From the NCBI GenBank assembly GCA_026193125.1, contig JAPHSC010000159.1:1-5928 (forward strand): a stretch of DNA of 5,928 nt. The letters run 5' to 3'. The first letter of the stretch is position 1. Every line of letters starts with the position of its first letter. A program made the translations under genes and the position numbers. Below the pieces are notes generated by a model that saw only the letters and a program-made list of their open reading frames with translations, was not told the DNA's origin and searched no databases. Shown here piece by piece: positions 1 to 5,928 of the stretch. Origin of the DNA: Gammaproteobacteria bacterium. Lineage in GTDB: Bacteria; Pseudomonadota; Gammaproteobacteria; Steroidobacterales; BM003.

Positions 1-294
1 CTGAGGTCTATATACCTCAGTGCCGGTGAGGTCTGCGGGCAAGAGATCGGGAGTGAACTGGACCCGGTGAAAATCGCCCTCTATGCCGTCAGCCAGTACC
101 TTGACCGCACGGGTTTTGGCCAGGCCGGGTGCTCCCTCGACCAACAGATGGCCATCGGCCAGCAAGGCAACCAGAAGCCGATTCACCAGGGTGGTCTGCC
201 CGATAATTCGTTCGGACACGTAGTGTTGCAGGGCTACAATAGCCGACCGCAGCGAAGCCTGGTCAAGGGCGCGATTTCCGCTTTGCTCATTCAT
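1..294 (-). CDS. MoxR-family AAA+ ATPase, N-terminal part (runs off left edge)
   Basis: This gene has no stop codon inside the window; only its first 98 codons are present. Seen in the sequence: a Walker A motif GAPGLAKT at residues 54-61, preceded by the IIGQ segment (30-33) that opens MoxR domains and followed by VQFTPDLLPADLTG at 78-91, the hallmark stretch after Walker A in MoxR proteins. The Walker B motif, sensors and lid domain would lie outside the window; family members are usually about 320 residues. MoxR ATPases are cytoplasmic chaperone-like AAA+ proteins. They often sit first in operons with DUF58 and von Willebrand factor A (Bat-type) genes and help mature or activate partner proteins. 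Whether those partners follow here cannot be seen. The ATG at 294 is chosen because AAAGGA sits 7 bases upstream and the next ATG (290) is out of frame. The gene diverges from the PAS-GGDEF gene. Family assignment is firm; the specific substrate is unknown. Confidence 0.93.
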   Translation of the reverse strand, partial: MNEQSGNRALDQASLRSAIVALQHYVSERIIGQTTLVNRLLVALLADGHLLVEGAPGLAKTRAVKVLADGIEGDFHRVQFTPDLLPADLTGTEVYRPQ

Positions 295-301
295 TTATCG
301 A

Positions 302-307
302 TCCTTT
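302..307 (-). promoter_or_regulatory. Ribosome binding site of the MoxR gene
   Basis: Read on the minus strand this is AAAGGA, 7 bases before the ATG at 294. It is a good Shine-Dalgarno match at normal spacing and fixes the start of the MoxR reading frame over the out-of-frame ATG at 290. Confidence 0.6.
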
Positions 308-320
308 ATGCTTTCGTACT

Positions 321-332
321 GACCGTAGTTGC
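321..332 (+). repeat. 12-base direct repeat, copy 1 (MoxR side)
   Basis: GACCGTAGTTGC is found exactly here and again at 486-497 in the same orientation. The match continues loosely past the 12th base (one mismatch, then GG). This copy ends 26 bases before the MoxR start codon, inside its presumed leader. An exact 12-base match within 216 bases is unlikely by chance, so a shared protein-binding site or a small duplication is plausible. I do not recognise it as a known regulator's site. Confidence 0.5.
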
Positions 333-349
333 TGGATGGCCCGGCTACA

Positions 350-365
350 CGATTCGCAGGAATCG
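350..365. repeat. Short inverted repeat in the MoxR leader
   Basis: The arms CGATTC and GAATCG are perfect complements separated by the four bases GCAG. If the -10 at 379-384 is real, the hairpin would form about 7-22 bases into the MoxR transcript, where it could stabilise the 5' end or act as an operator. Six base pairs alone is modest evidence. Confidence 0.35.
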
Positions 366-378
366 CAGCAAGCTGTCT

Positions 379-384
379 AGTATA
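379..384 (-). promoter_or_regulatory. Candidate -10 box for the MoxR gene
   Basis: The minus strand reads TATACT, matching the sigma-70 -10 consensus at five of six positions. No good -35 hexamer lies 16-18 bases upstream, so the promoter would be weak or activator-dependent. Transcription would begin near 372, giving a leader of roughly 78 bases that contains the inverted repeat at 350-365 and one copy of the 12-base repeat. This is inference from a single hexamer. Confidence 0.3.
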
Positions 385-409
385 CCTTCGGCAAGGCTGA
401 AAACCCGAT

Positions 410-423
410 CCTGGCGAGCCAGG
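410..423. repeat. Short inverted repeat CCTGGC-GA-GCCAGG
   Basis: This is a perfect six-base inverted repeat with a two-base centre. It lies about 26-39 bases upstream (in the MoxR direction) of the candidate -10 box, overlapping and just beyond where a -35 box would sit, a common place for a regulator's operator. It is not followed by a T tract on either strand, so it is not an intrinsic terminator. Confidence 0.35.
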
Positions 424-485
424 CTGCCGGCTTGAGAAAATGGGACATATTACCGAAAAACTGGCTGCTGTCGTGTTAAGTTTAG

Positions 486-497
486 GACCGTAGTTGC
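486..497 (+). repeat. 12-base direct repeat, copy 2 (PAS-GGDEF side)
   Basis: This is the second exact copy of GACCGTAGTTGC. It abuts the GGGGGA ribosome binding site of the PAS-GGDEF gene and ends 13 bases before its TTG start. A protein bound here could block transcription or translation initiation of that gene. Relative to the two divergent genes the copies are in opposite orientation, because the repeat itself is direct. Confidence 0.5.
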
Positions 498-503
498 GGG
501 GGA
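498..503 (+). promoter_or_regulatory. Ribosome binding site deciding the TTG start of the PAS-GGDEF gene
   Basis: The G-rich GGGGGA ends 7 bases before TTG 511. Reading the frame upstream to its stop at 433-435 shows no in-frame ATG, GTG or other TTG, so TTG 511 is the only standard start that keeps the whole PAS domain. Confidence 0.5.
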
Positions 504-510
504 TTGTTCC

Positions 511-1416
511 TTGAATGCCGTAAGCCCATATCTGTTTGCAAAGCTCCTGGAAGTGTCTCCCCTGGGCATGCTGGCAGTGGATTTTCAGGAAGAGGGGCTG
601 CCGATAAGCTATGTCAACCAGGCCCTGGCCAGGATGCTCAAGGTTGCCCCGGAATCGCTGATTGGGAAGGGTCTGTTATCCCTGGCCATGCCTGAACCCC
701 CGCCGCCGGAAGGCTGGATGCTGCAAGAGCAATTGCGCAAGGGAGAAAGCGTGGCCCTGATGCTGGTGCTTCCGGCAAGTACCGGCTCAGCCGTACAGTT
801 GCGCCTGGTGCCGCTGGAAGACAAGAATGGATTCTTCAGCCATGTAGCCGGATTTGTAACGCCTGAAAGCCTGATTTCCGCTGAAAACAATACCCCGTGG
901 CGGGTAGCCAGCGGCGCCACCAGCAAGTTGGATCGATTGACCGGTCTGCCATCCCTGGAAGACTTTAGCCGGTCATTGTCCCTGAGTTGTGCACGGGCTG
1001 ATTCCAGCGGTGATTCTGTCGCGATTATCATGTTCCGGGTTAACCACTATGAGCTCTACCAGGACACCTTTGGCGAGCCGGCGGCTGCTGCCATGATGAG
1101 ACTGGTGGCACGCTCCATTGCCGGCACCTTGCGACGAAGTACGGATCGCGTTGCCCGTAGTGGCAACGGTGAATTCGTGGTTTCGGTTGAGGGTCTGGAA
1201 GAGGCGCAGATTAAAGCCCTGACCAAGCGTATCGTGGAGCGCGTGCGGAACCTGAGCATCCATCACCCGAAATCAACGAGTTCCCGTTACGTGTCTTTGC
1301 GCTCAAGCGGCTTGCGGGCGGATGGATTCGACTCGATAGAGGAGTTGTTCGCGCGGGTCAGGGAAAGCCTCGACCAATCAGAAGAAGAGGCTTTGCCGCC
1401 GGTACCAAAGCTCTAA
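511..1416 (+). CDS. PAS domain plus degenerate GGDEF domain protein, probable c-di-GMP receptor
   Basis: The protein has 301 residues with no signal peptide or membrane segment, so it is probably cytoplasmic. Residues 5-117 read as a PAS sensor fold (SPLGMLAVDF, then ISYVNQALARML, then IGKGLLSL). Residues 139-270 are a GGDEF domain, opening with DRLTGLP at 141-147. The GGDEF signature has become GNGEF (218-222). By alignment to PleD, the metal aspartate D327 is Arg176, guanine-contact N335 is Gln184, D344 is Ala193 and E370 is Gly220. Diguanylate cyclase activity is therefore very unlikely. The inhibitory-site motif RxxD is kept as R209-S-T-D212 with exact spacing to the signature, so the protein may bind c-di-GMP as an effector, with PAS supplying a second input. 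No EAL or HD-GYP domain follows; a short acidic, proline-containing tail ends the protein. It starts at TTG and is convergent with the CsiV gene. The ligand of the PAS domain and the output partner are unknown. Confidence 0.88.
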   Translation: MNAVSPYLFAKLLEVSPLGMLAVDFQEEGLPISYVNQALARMLKVAPESLIGKGLLSLAMPEPPPPEGWMLQEQLRKGESVALMLVLPASTGSAVQLRLVPLEDKNGFFSHVAGFVTPESLISAENNTPWRVASGATSKLDRLTGLPSLEDFSRSLSLSCARADSSGDSVAIIMFRVNHYELYQDTFGEPAAAAMMRLVARSIAGTLRRSTDRVARSGNGEFVVSVEGLEEAQIKALTKRIVERVRNLSIHHPKSTSSRYVSLRSSGLRADGFDSIEELFARVRESLDQSEEEALPPVPKL

Positions 1417-1425
1417 GGCTTTTTA
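1407..1425. terminator. Weak possible bidirectional terminator between convergent genes
   Basis: The arms AAAGC (1407-1411) and GCTTT (1418-1422) can pair around a six-base loop, and the plus strand continues into a short T run. The hairpin overlaps the last codons of the PAS-GGDEF gene and the stop codon of the CsiV gene. With only five base pairs, mostly A-T, it would be inefficient. There is no better terminator in the 6-base gap. Confidence 0.25.
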
Positions 1426-2502
1426 CAGGGCTGATGCGGTCAGAAAGGCCGGATCAACCTTGCTGACGCGTACAAGCGCGCCGAAAAAGGGATGATCGAT
1501 ATAGTGCAATTCACCGCTGCGCATACGCCGCTTTTCATCCATGCGGTAAACCGGCGAGGGCACCGGGGGTTGATCAGCCGCAGCTGACATTGGCAGTGAC
1601 AGCAAGCTGTCATAGGCTGCACCCGGTTCTTGTTCAGGAGTGCTGCCAGGCTCCGAGATAGTCAGATTAAATTGCATATGCAGGTAACGGCTCAAATACA
1701 GGGTAACGTCGCCCTGCAGGCCGCTGGCGGCCCCCGCGAGCTCAGCCAGGGGGAAGGCCATGGCGTCAGCCTGGACGTAGCCCGGCTGGATCCAGGCGAC
1801 GTGGGCGACAAGTTGGTATTTCTTGCGGTTGCCAATGCGCTTGGCCTGGTCTGCGAGTTCAAATTCGTGCAGTAGCACGTGCCTGGCCATCTCTCCCTCA
1901 GTCAGCGGCGCTCCTGGATTGGGCGCTGCTGCTTCTGCGACCAGGGGCTGATTGCCAGCCCGCTCCGGGTTGGCGCTCGACAACTCACCCGCGTCATCGT
2001 CCGGGAACAATTCTTCTAGCGCCACCAGTCGAAAATGCGATTCAGGAGGGAAATACAATTCCTCCAGTGTCCGCGGTTCTGTTATCTCCAGATCACCCGC
2101 GATGAGGTCGGTCGTCTCGAGGCTGGCGTTTCCCGCGTCTGAAAACTCGGGAACCGATACAGACCCCGCCGGATTACCCGGCATGCCGGCGGATCCGGTC
2201 TCCCGGGTCAGGTCATCAGGTGTGCTGCTCGATCCTGTGTCCTGCATGCGGGTGTCTATCGCCCCGTCCGGATACACCTGCGCATTCGGCAGTACCTGCG
2301 GTTCAGCCCTCGGTGTGAACACCTCGTTGTCTCCAGGGATGAGATCCAGGTTTCGAAATACGATGATTTCCACCTTGAACCATGGAATTTCCGGGTCAAG
2401 CTCGACCCGCATTGGGTCCTGGCCAGGTTCCTGGGCGCTGGCTGTGGCCAGCAGTATGAGCAGGGCGCAAGCGAAACCGGCGGTGAGTGTGAGTATCTTC
2501 AT
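1423..2502 (-). CDS. csiV: CsiV-family periplasmic peptidoglycan-binding protein
   Basis: The protein has 359 residues from the chosen ATG. A Sec signal peptide is clear: Lys2, a hydrophobic core to about residue 20, and an ASA cleavage site at 21-23. The family hallmarks follow in order: WFKVEIIVFRN (41-51), SHFRLVALEEL (155-165), YQLVAHVAWIQPG (229-241), YLSRYLHMQFNL (269-280) and RRMRSGELHYIDHPFFG (325-341). In Vibrio cholerae CsiV binds peptidoglycan and is needed for PBP1A/LpoA-dependent wall synthesis; a similar role here is inferred. The region between the first strand and residue 145 is a long linker rich in Asp, Ser, Thr, Gly and Pro, with another at 168-200. The ATG at 2502 is preferred because the signal peptide begins there. 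An in-frame ATG at 2541 would add 13 residues with two cysteines ahead of it, and neither start has a strong ribosome binding site. The gene lies 47 bases after mfd and is probably co-transcribed with it. Confidence 0.88.
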   Translation of the reverse strand: MKILTLTAGFACALLILLATASAQEPGQDPMRVELDPEIPWFKVEIIVFRNLDLIPGDNEVFTPRAEPQVLPNAQVYPDGAIDTRMQDTGSSSTPDDLTRETGSAGMPGNPAGSVSVPEFSDAGNASLETTDLIAGDLEITEPRTLEELYFPPESHFRLVALEELFPDDDAGELSSANPERAGNQPLVAEAAAPNPGAPLTEGEMARHVLLHEFELADQAKRIGNRKKYQLVAHVAWIQPGYVQADAMAFPLAELAGAASGLQGDVTLYLSRYLHMQFNLTISEPGSTPEQEPGAAYDSLLSLPMSAAADQPPVPSPVYRMDEKRRMRSGELHYIDHPFFGALVRVSKVDPAFLTASAL

Positions 2503-2549
2503 GGCCTTAGTGTATGTGGTGCAGGCCTTGCAGGAAAGCATGCCGCAAA

Positions 2550-5500
2550 TCAGGCCGATACACTGACCTCGGCTCCTTGTCCGGGGGCCAGGGCGTGCAG
2601 TAAATCCTTAACGCCTTGCAGACGTGTTTCGGCGTCCGCCCATGTCTGCCTGATTCTGAGTACATCGGGTCCTTCGAGCCGATAACGGTTGCCCTGGCTC
2701 TGGATCAGCTTGATCAGGGACAAGGGATCCACGCTGGTACCCTCGCCAAACATGATCCGGCCACCTCCCGCGCCTGCCTCAATCCGGCGTATCCCCAGGG
2801 GCTGGGCCTGGATTTTCACCTCGGCGATGCGGAACAGCGACTTGGCGACCTCCGGCAACAGGCCGAAACGATCTATCATTTCAACCTGCAGATCCCTTAG
2901 ATCCTGCCCGCTGGCGGCGCTGGCAATGCGCTTGTACAGGATCAGTCGCATATGCACGTCCGGCATATAGTCTTCGGGCAGCAGGGCCGGGATCCCCAGC
3001 TCCACCTCTGGCCCGTGATCGAGCGGCTTCTCCAGGTCAGGATCCTTGCCCGACCTGATAGCCGTGACTGCCCTTTCCAGCAGCTCCATGTACAGAGAAA
3101 ATCCGATTTCCTGAATCTGGCCGCTCTGCCCGTCACCCAGCAGTTCTCCTGCGCCGCGTATTTCCAGGTCATGGGTGGCCAGCGTAAATCCGGCGCCCAG
3201 TTCCTCCAGCGACTCGATGGCCTCCAGTCGTTTGATGGCATCACCAGTCATCAAATTTCGCGGTGGTGTGATCAGGTAGGCGTAGGCGCGGTGATGTGAC
3301 CGGCCCACACGGCCGCGCAGCTGGTGCAATTGCGCGAGGCCCAGCCGATCGGCACGGTTAATGATGATGGTGTTTGCGGTGGGCACATGAATACCACTTT
3401 CCACGATGGTACTGCAGACGAGGAGGTTGAAACGCCGATGGTAGAAATCCAGCATCACCTGTTCCAGGTCTCGCTCACGCATTTGCCCGTGCCCGATCGC
3501 GATGCGCGCCTCCGGCACAAGCTGGGCAAGCCTGGCAGCCATTTGTTCGATGTTTTCCACCTCGTTATGCAGGAAGTAGATTTGTCCGCCGCGTTTGATT
3601 TCGCGCAGACAGGCTTCTCGCAGCAGACTGTCATTCCATTCACTAACAAAGGTTTTTACCGCCAGCCTGTCTTCCGGCGGCGTAGTGATCAGCGACAATC
3701 CCCGCAAGCCGCCCAGCGCCATGTTCAGGGTGCGGGGAATGGGAGTAGCGGTCAGGGTAAGCAGGTCAACCTCCGCTCTGAGAGACTTGAGCCTTTCCTT
3801 CTGGCGCACACCGAAGCGGTGTTCCTCATCGACGATAACCAGGCCCAGTCGCTTGAAGCGTATGTAAGGCTGAAGCAGCTTGTGAGTCCCGATCACGATG
3901 TCCACCCGCCCGTCGGCCATGCCTTCCAGCACCTGCCCGGATTCCTTTGCGCTACGAAAACGGGACATGACCTCGATGCGCACCGGCCAGTCGGCAAACC
4001 GGTCCACGAAGGTTTGGTAATGTTGCTGGGCCAGTAGCGTGGTGGGTACGAGTACGGCAACCTGCTGTTGATTTTGTACTGCGATGAAAGCCGCTCGCAG
4101 CGCAACTTCGGTTTTGCCGAATCCCACATCGCCGCAAACAACTCGATCCATGGGCTGGGATCCAGCCATATCCTCCAGCACCCCCTCAATGGCCACGGCC
4201 TGGTCCGGGGTTTCCTCAAACGGAAATTCCTCCTGGAAAGCCATGTACTCACGTTGATCGATTCTGTATTGGAGCCCTTGCCGCGCCGCGCGACGGGAAT
4301 ACAGATCCAGCAGCTCGGCCGCTACGTCGCGAATCTTTTCCGCAGCTCGTTTTTTGGCCTTGGACCATTGTTCGCTGCCAAGCCGGTGCAGCGGCGCATT
4401 TTCCGCAGCGGCACCGGTGTAGCGGGAAATCAGGTGCAGATCGTGTACGGGCACATACAACTTGTCGCCCCCGGCGTACTCCAGCGCGAGGAATTCACTG
4501 AGTCTTCCCCCCGCGTTGATGATCTCCAATCCAAGGTAGCGGCCTATGCCGCAAGTTTCGTGTACAACCGGAGCCCCCTGGCGCAAGTCAGTGAGGTCAC
4601 GCACGATGGCCTCGGGGTCTCGCTGCGTACGTTTACGTCGACGCTGCTGTTGCTTTGCGCGATCGCCGAACAGTTGACCTTCAGATATAAGGGCAAGAGC
4701 CGGGGACTCCAGCAACAATCCGTTTTCCAATGGTGCGACGGTTACTGCAAGTTGTGCATCCATGTTCAGGAAGTCTGCCCAGGACTCGGCCAGCGGCGCA
4801 TGTTTGTCACGACCTGCGAGCAAATCCAGCAAGGCTTCCCGGCGTCCGGGCGACTCGGCGGCAATCAATACTCGGCCCTGGAAATCCTTGAGAAAGGCCA
4901 GCAACGCCTGGGCCGGCTCCTCCGCCCTGTGATCGATGGCAAGCTGTGGTGGTCTGGCACTGGGAAAGTTGACGCCGGAAGTGCCTTGTTCCGGTGGTAA
5001 CTCATAGGCCTGGGCCGACAAACTCGGGAATAATTTCCAGGCTGTCTCCAACTCCCCTGGAGTCAGTGCGATTTCGTCCGGTCGCAGCAGTGGGCGCTCG
5101 AGGTCGTGCCGCCTGGACTCGAAGCGCTCCTGCATGTCCTGCCAGGTCTGCTCGAATACGTTGGTAGCCTTGTTGCTGTCAATCAGCAGGCTACCTTCCG
5201 GGATATAATCGAACAGGCTGGCTAATTCTTCAAAAAACAGCGACAGGTAATATTCGATGCCGTTGCCTGCATTCCCCGCGGAAACATCTCTGTAGGGCAT
5301 GGCCTGGCGATGGTCGACGTCGAAGCGCGCGCGGAAGCGTTGTCGAAAGACGCTGATGCCCGCTTCGTTCAGTGGGAATTCCCGGGCCGGCAGCAATTCC
5401 ACCTTATCCAGTTTGGCCTCGGTTCTCTGGTCCGCGGGTTGGAACGATCGAATGGAATCTATCTGGTCATCAAGCAGGTCGAGACGGAAGGGCAGTTCGC

Positions 5501-5928
5501 TGCCCATGGGGAACAGGTCAATCAAAGACCCGCGCACCGCAAATTCGCCATGCTCCATAACCTGGCTGACACAGGTATATCCGCTTGCTTCCAGACGCAG
5601 GCGGAAACTGTCCAGGTCCAGGACATCCCCGCTTTGCACCACCAGGCTTTGTCCGTCTATGTAATGCTGTGGTGGCAGCTTCAGCAACAGGGTGGCTGCC
5701 GAGATCACCAAGATGCCTGATGTCATGTCTGGCAATCGGTGCAGGGTGGTAATACGTTCAGACGTGATATCGGGGTGGGGAGAAAAGACGTCGTAGGGAA
5801 GGGTCTCCCAATCGGGCAATTGCAGTACCGGTATCTCGCTGCCGGCGAAAAATTCCAGTTCCTTGCGTAGCTGGTCGGCCTCACCAACCGAGGGCGCCAC
5901 CACTATCACCGGAGCGGGATGGGTTCTC
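2550..5928 (-). CDS. mfd: Transcription-repair coupling factor Mfd (5' end beyond right edge)
   Basis: 1125 residues are visible; the frame is still open at the edge (RTHPAPVIVVAP matches E. coli Mfd from about residue 36), so roughly 35 residues are missing and the GTG at 5909 is not the true start. Mfd is a cytoplasmic ATP-driven translocase that removes RNA polymerase stalled at lesions and recruits UvrA. Numbering from the first full codon: UvrB-like module 1-340 with LPDWETLPYD (37-46) and the UvrA-binding segment MEHGEF...RLD (124-150); RNA polymerase interaction domain about 449-503 ending LHLISRY; then the RecG-like motor with Walker A GDVGFGKT (599-606), DEEH (700-703), TATPIPR (726-732), GHGQMRE (812-818) and QLHQLRGRVGR (866-876, motif VI). 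The TRCF C-terminal domain lies at about 970-1100. Oddities: His847 in motif V (GIHVP, usually GIDIP), Leu152 where E. coli has Phe185, and Cys459 in the RNA polymerase domain. The frame is intact throughout, so the protein is probably functional. csiV follows. Confidence 0.98.
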   Translation of the reverse strand, partial: RTHPAPVIVVAPSVGEADQLRKELEFFAGSEIPVLQLPDWETLPYDVFSPHPDITSERITTLHRLPDMTSGILVISAATLLLKLPPQHYIDGQSLVVQSGDVLDLDSFRLRLEASGYTCVSQVMEHGEFAVRGSLIDLFPMGSELPFRLDLLDDQIDSIRSFQPADQRTEAKLDKVELLPAREFPLNEAGISVFRQRFRARFDVDHRQAMPYRDVSAGNAGNGIEYYLSLFFEELASLFDYIPEGSLLIDSNKATNVFEQTWQDMQERFESRRHDLERPLLRPDEIALTPGELETAWKLFPSLSAQAYELPPEQGTSGVNFPSARPPQLAIDHRAEEPAQALLAFLKDFQGRVLIAAESPGRREALLDLLAGRDKHAPLAESWADFLNMDAQLAVTVAPLENGLLLESPALALISEGQLFGDRAKQQQRRRKRTQRDPEAIVRDLTDLRQGAPVVHETCGIGRYLGLEIINAGGRLSEFLALEYAGGDKLYVPVHDLHLISRYTGAAAENAPLHRLGSEQWSKAKKRAAEKIRDVAAELLDLYSRRAARQGLQYRIDQREYMAFQEEFPFEETPDQAVAIEGVLEDMAGSQPMDRVVCGDVGFGKTEVALRAAFIAVQNQQQVAVLVPTTLLAQQHYQTFVDRFADWPVRIEVMSRFRSAKESGQVLEGMADGRVDIVIGTHKLLQPYIRFKRLGLVIVDEEHRFGVRQKERLKSLRAEVDLLTLTATPIPRTLNMALGGLRGLSLITTPPEDRLAVKTFVSEWNDSLLREACLREIKRGGQIYFLHNEVENIEQMAARLAQLVPEARIAIGHGQMRERDLEQVMLDFYHRRFNLLVCSTIVESGIHVPTANTIIINRADRLGLAQLHQLRGRVGRSHHRAYAYLITPPRNLMTGDAIKRLEAIESLEELGAGFTLATHDLEIRGAGELLGDGQSGQIQEIGFSLYMELLERAVTAIRSGKDPDLEKPLDHGPEVELGIPALLPEDYMPDVHMRLILYKRIASAASGQDLRDLQVEMIDRFGLLPEVAKSLFRIAEVKIQAQPLGIRRIEAGAGGGRIMFGEGTSVDPLSLIKLIQSQGNRYRLEGPDVLRIRQTWADAETRLQGVKDLLHALAPGQGAEVSVSA

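Larger units (their letters stand above)
295..510. promoter_or_regulatory. Divergent intergenic control region between MoxR and PAS-GGDEF genes
   Basis: This is the only sizeable non-coding stretch in the window, and it must hold the promoter for the MoxR gene and probably the one for the PAS-GGDEF gene. It contains two exact copies of a 12-base direct repeat, two short perfect inverted repeats and a -10-like hexamer for the MoxR direction, each listed separately. For the plus-strand gene I see only a weak extended -10-like string, TGTTAAGTT at 474-482, without a convincing -35 box. I see no sigma-54-type element, riboswitch or RNA gene. A plus-strand open frame spanning 67-435 is antisense to the MoxR gene for most of its length and was not accepted as a gene. 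Confidence 0.6.

Noticed and set aside
1..20. Perfect seven-base inverted repeat (CTGAGGT and ACCTCAG around six bases) at the window edge
   Set aside because: It falls within conserved MoxR coding sequence (TEVYRPQ), and arms of this length are expected several times by chance in a window this size.
67..435. Plus-strand open frame of 122 codons
   Set aside because: It is antisense to the MoxR coding region for most of its length and has no recognisable domain; the minus-strand frame carries a clear Walker A motif.
511..1416. Active diguanylate cyclase
   Set aside because: The GGDEF signature and all four key catalytic or substrate residues are replaced.
2503..2541. Upstream ATG at 2541 as the csiV start
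   Set aside because: It would place 13 residues with two cysteines ahead of a well-formed signal peptide and has no ribosome binding site. It remains possible through coupling to the mfd stop, but is less likely than ATG 2502.
1952..2566. Serine-rich plus-strand open frame of 204 codons opposite csiV
   Set aside because: The composition is what the complement of the acidic csiV linker gives; the minus-strand frame has a signal peptide and all CsiV family blocks.
3324..4037. Plus-strand open frame of 237 codons opposite mfd
   Set aside because: It is antisense to Mfd helicase motifs, with no domain and no plausible promoter.
4068..5000. Plus-strand open frame of 310 codons opposite mfd
   Set aside because: It lies wholly antisense to conserved Mfd motor and RNA polymerase interaction domains and shows no family motif. 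Long antisense frames are common opposite GC-rich genes.
5909..5928. GTG at 5909 as the start of mfd
   Set aside because: The frame stays open to the edge and the extra residues align with E. coli Mfd, so the gene begins outside the window and the GTG is internal.

Overview
The window looks like a chromosomal segment from a gammaproteobacterium. The evidence is a long Mfd that follows the Escherichia coli protein closely, a CsiV-family gene directly downstream of it (an arrangement I recall from Pseudomonas, Vibrio and Shewanella relatives), and a MoxR gene with typical wording. The DNA is moderately GC-rich by eye. I cannot name a genus. I see no transposase, integrase, phage gene, CRISPR array, tRNA or rRNA.

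Layout from left to right. Positions 1-294, minus strand: the first 98 codons of a MoxR-type AAA+ ATPase that runs off the left edge. Positions 295-510: a 216-base divergent control region with two exact 12-base direct repeats, two short inverted repeats and a possible -10 box. Positions 511-1416, plus strand: a PAS domain joined to a GGDEF domain that has lost its catalytic residues but keeps a c-di-GMP inhibitory-site motif. Positions 1423-2502, minus strand: a secreted CsiV-like peptidoglycan-binding protein, convergent with the PAS-GGDEF gene (6 bases between stop codons). Positions 2550-5928, minus strand: mfd, the transcription-repair coupling factor, complete at its C-terminus but lacking its first few dozen codons beyond the right edge.

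How they fit together: mfd and csiV point the same way 47 bases apart and probably share a transcript, although one acts in DNA repair and the other in the periplasm, so this is more likely conserved linkage than a common pathway. The MoxR gene and the PAS-GGDEF gene diverge from one intergenic region and could be co-regulated. The window is mostly ordinary core-genome content. The best leads are the probable c-di-GMP receptor (inactive GGDEF with intact RxxD), the 12-base repeat placed just ahead of both divergent genes, and a histidine replacing a normally invariant aspartate in helicase motif V of Mfd. I found no convincing new multi-gene system.
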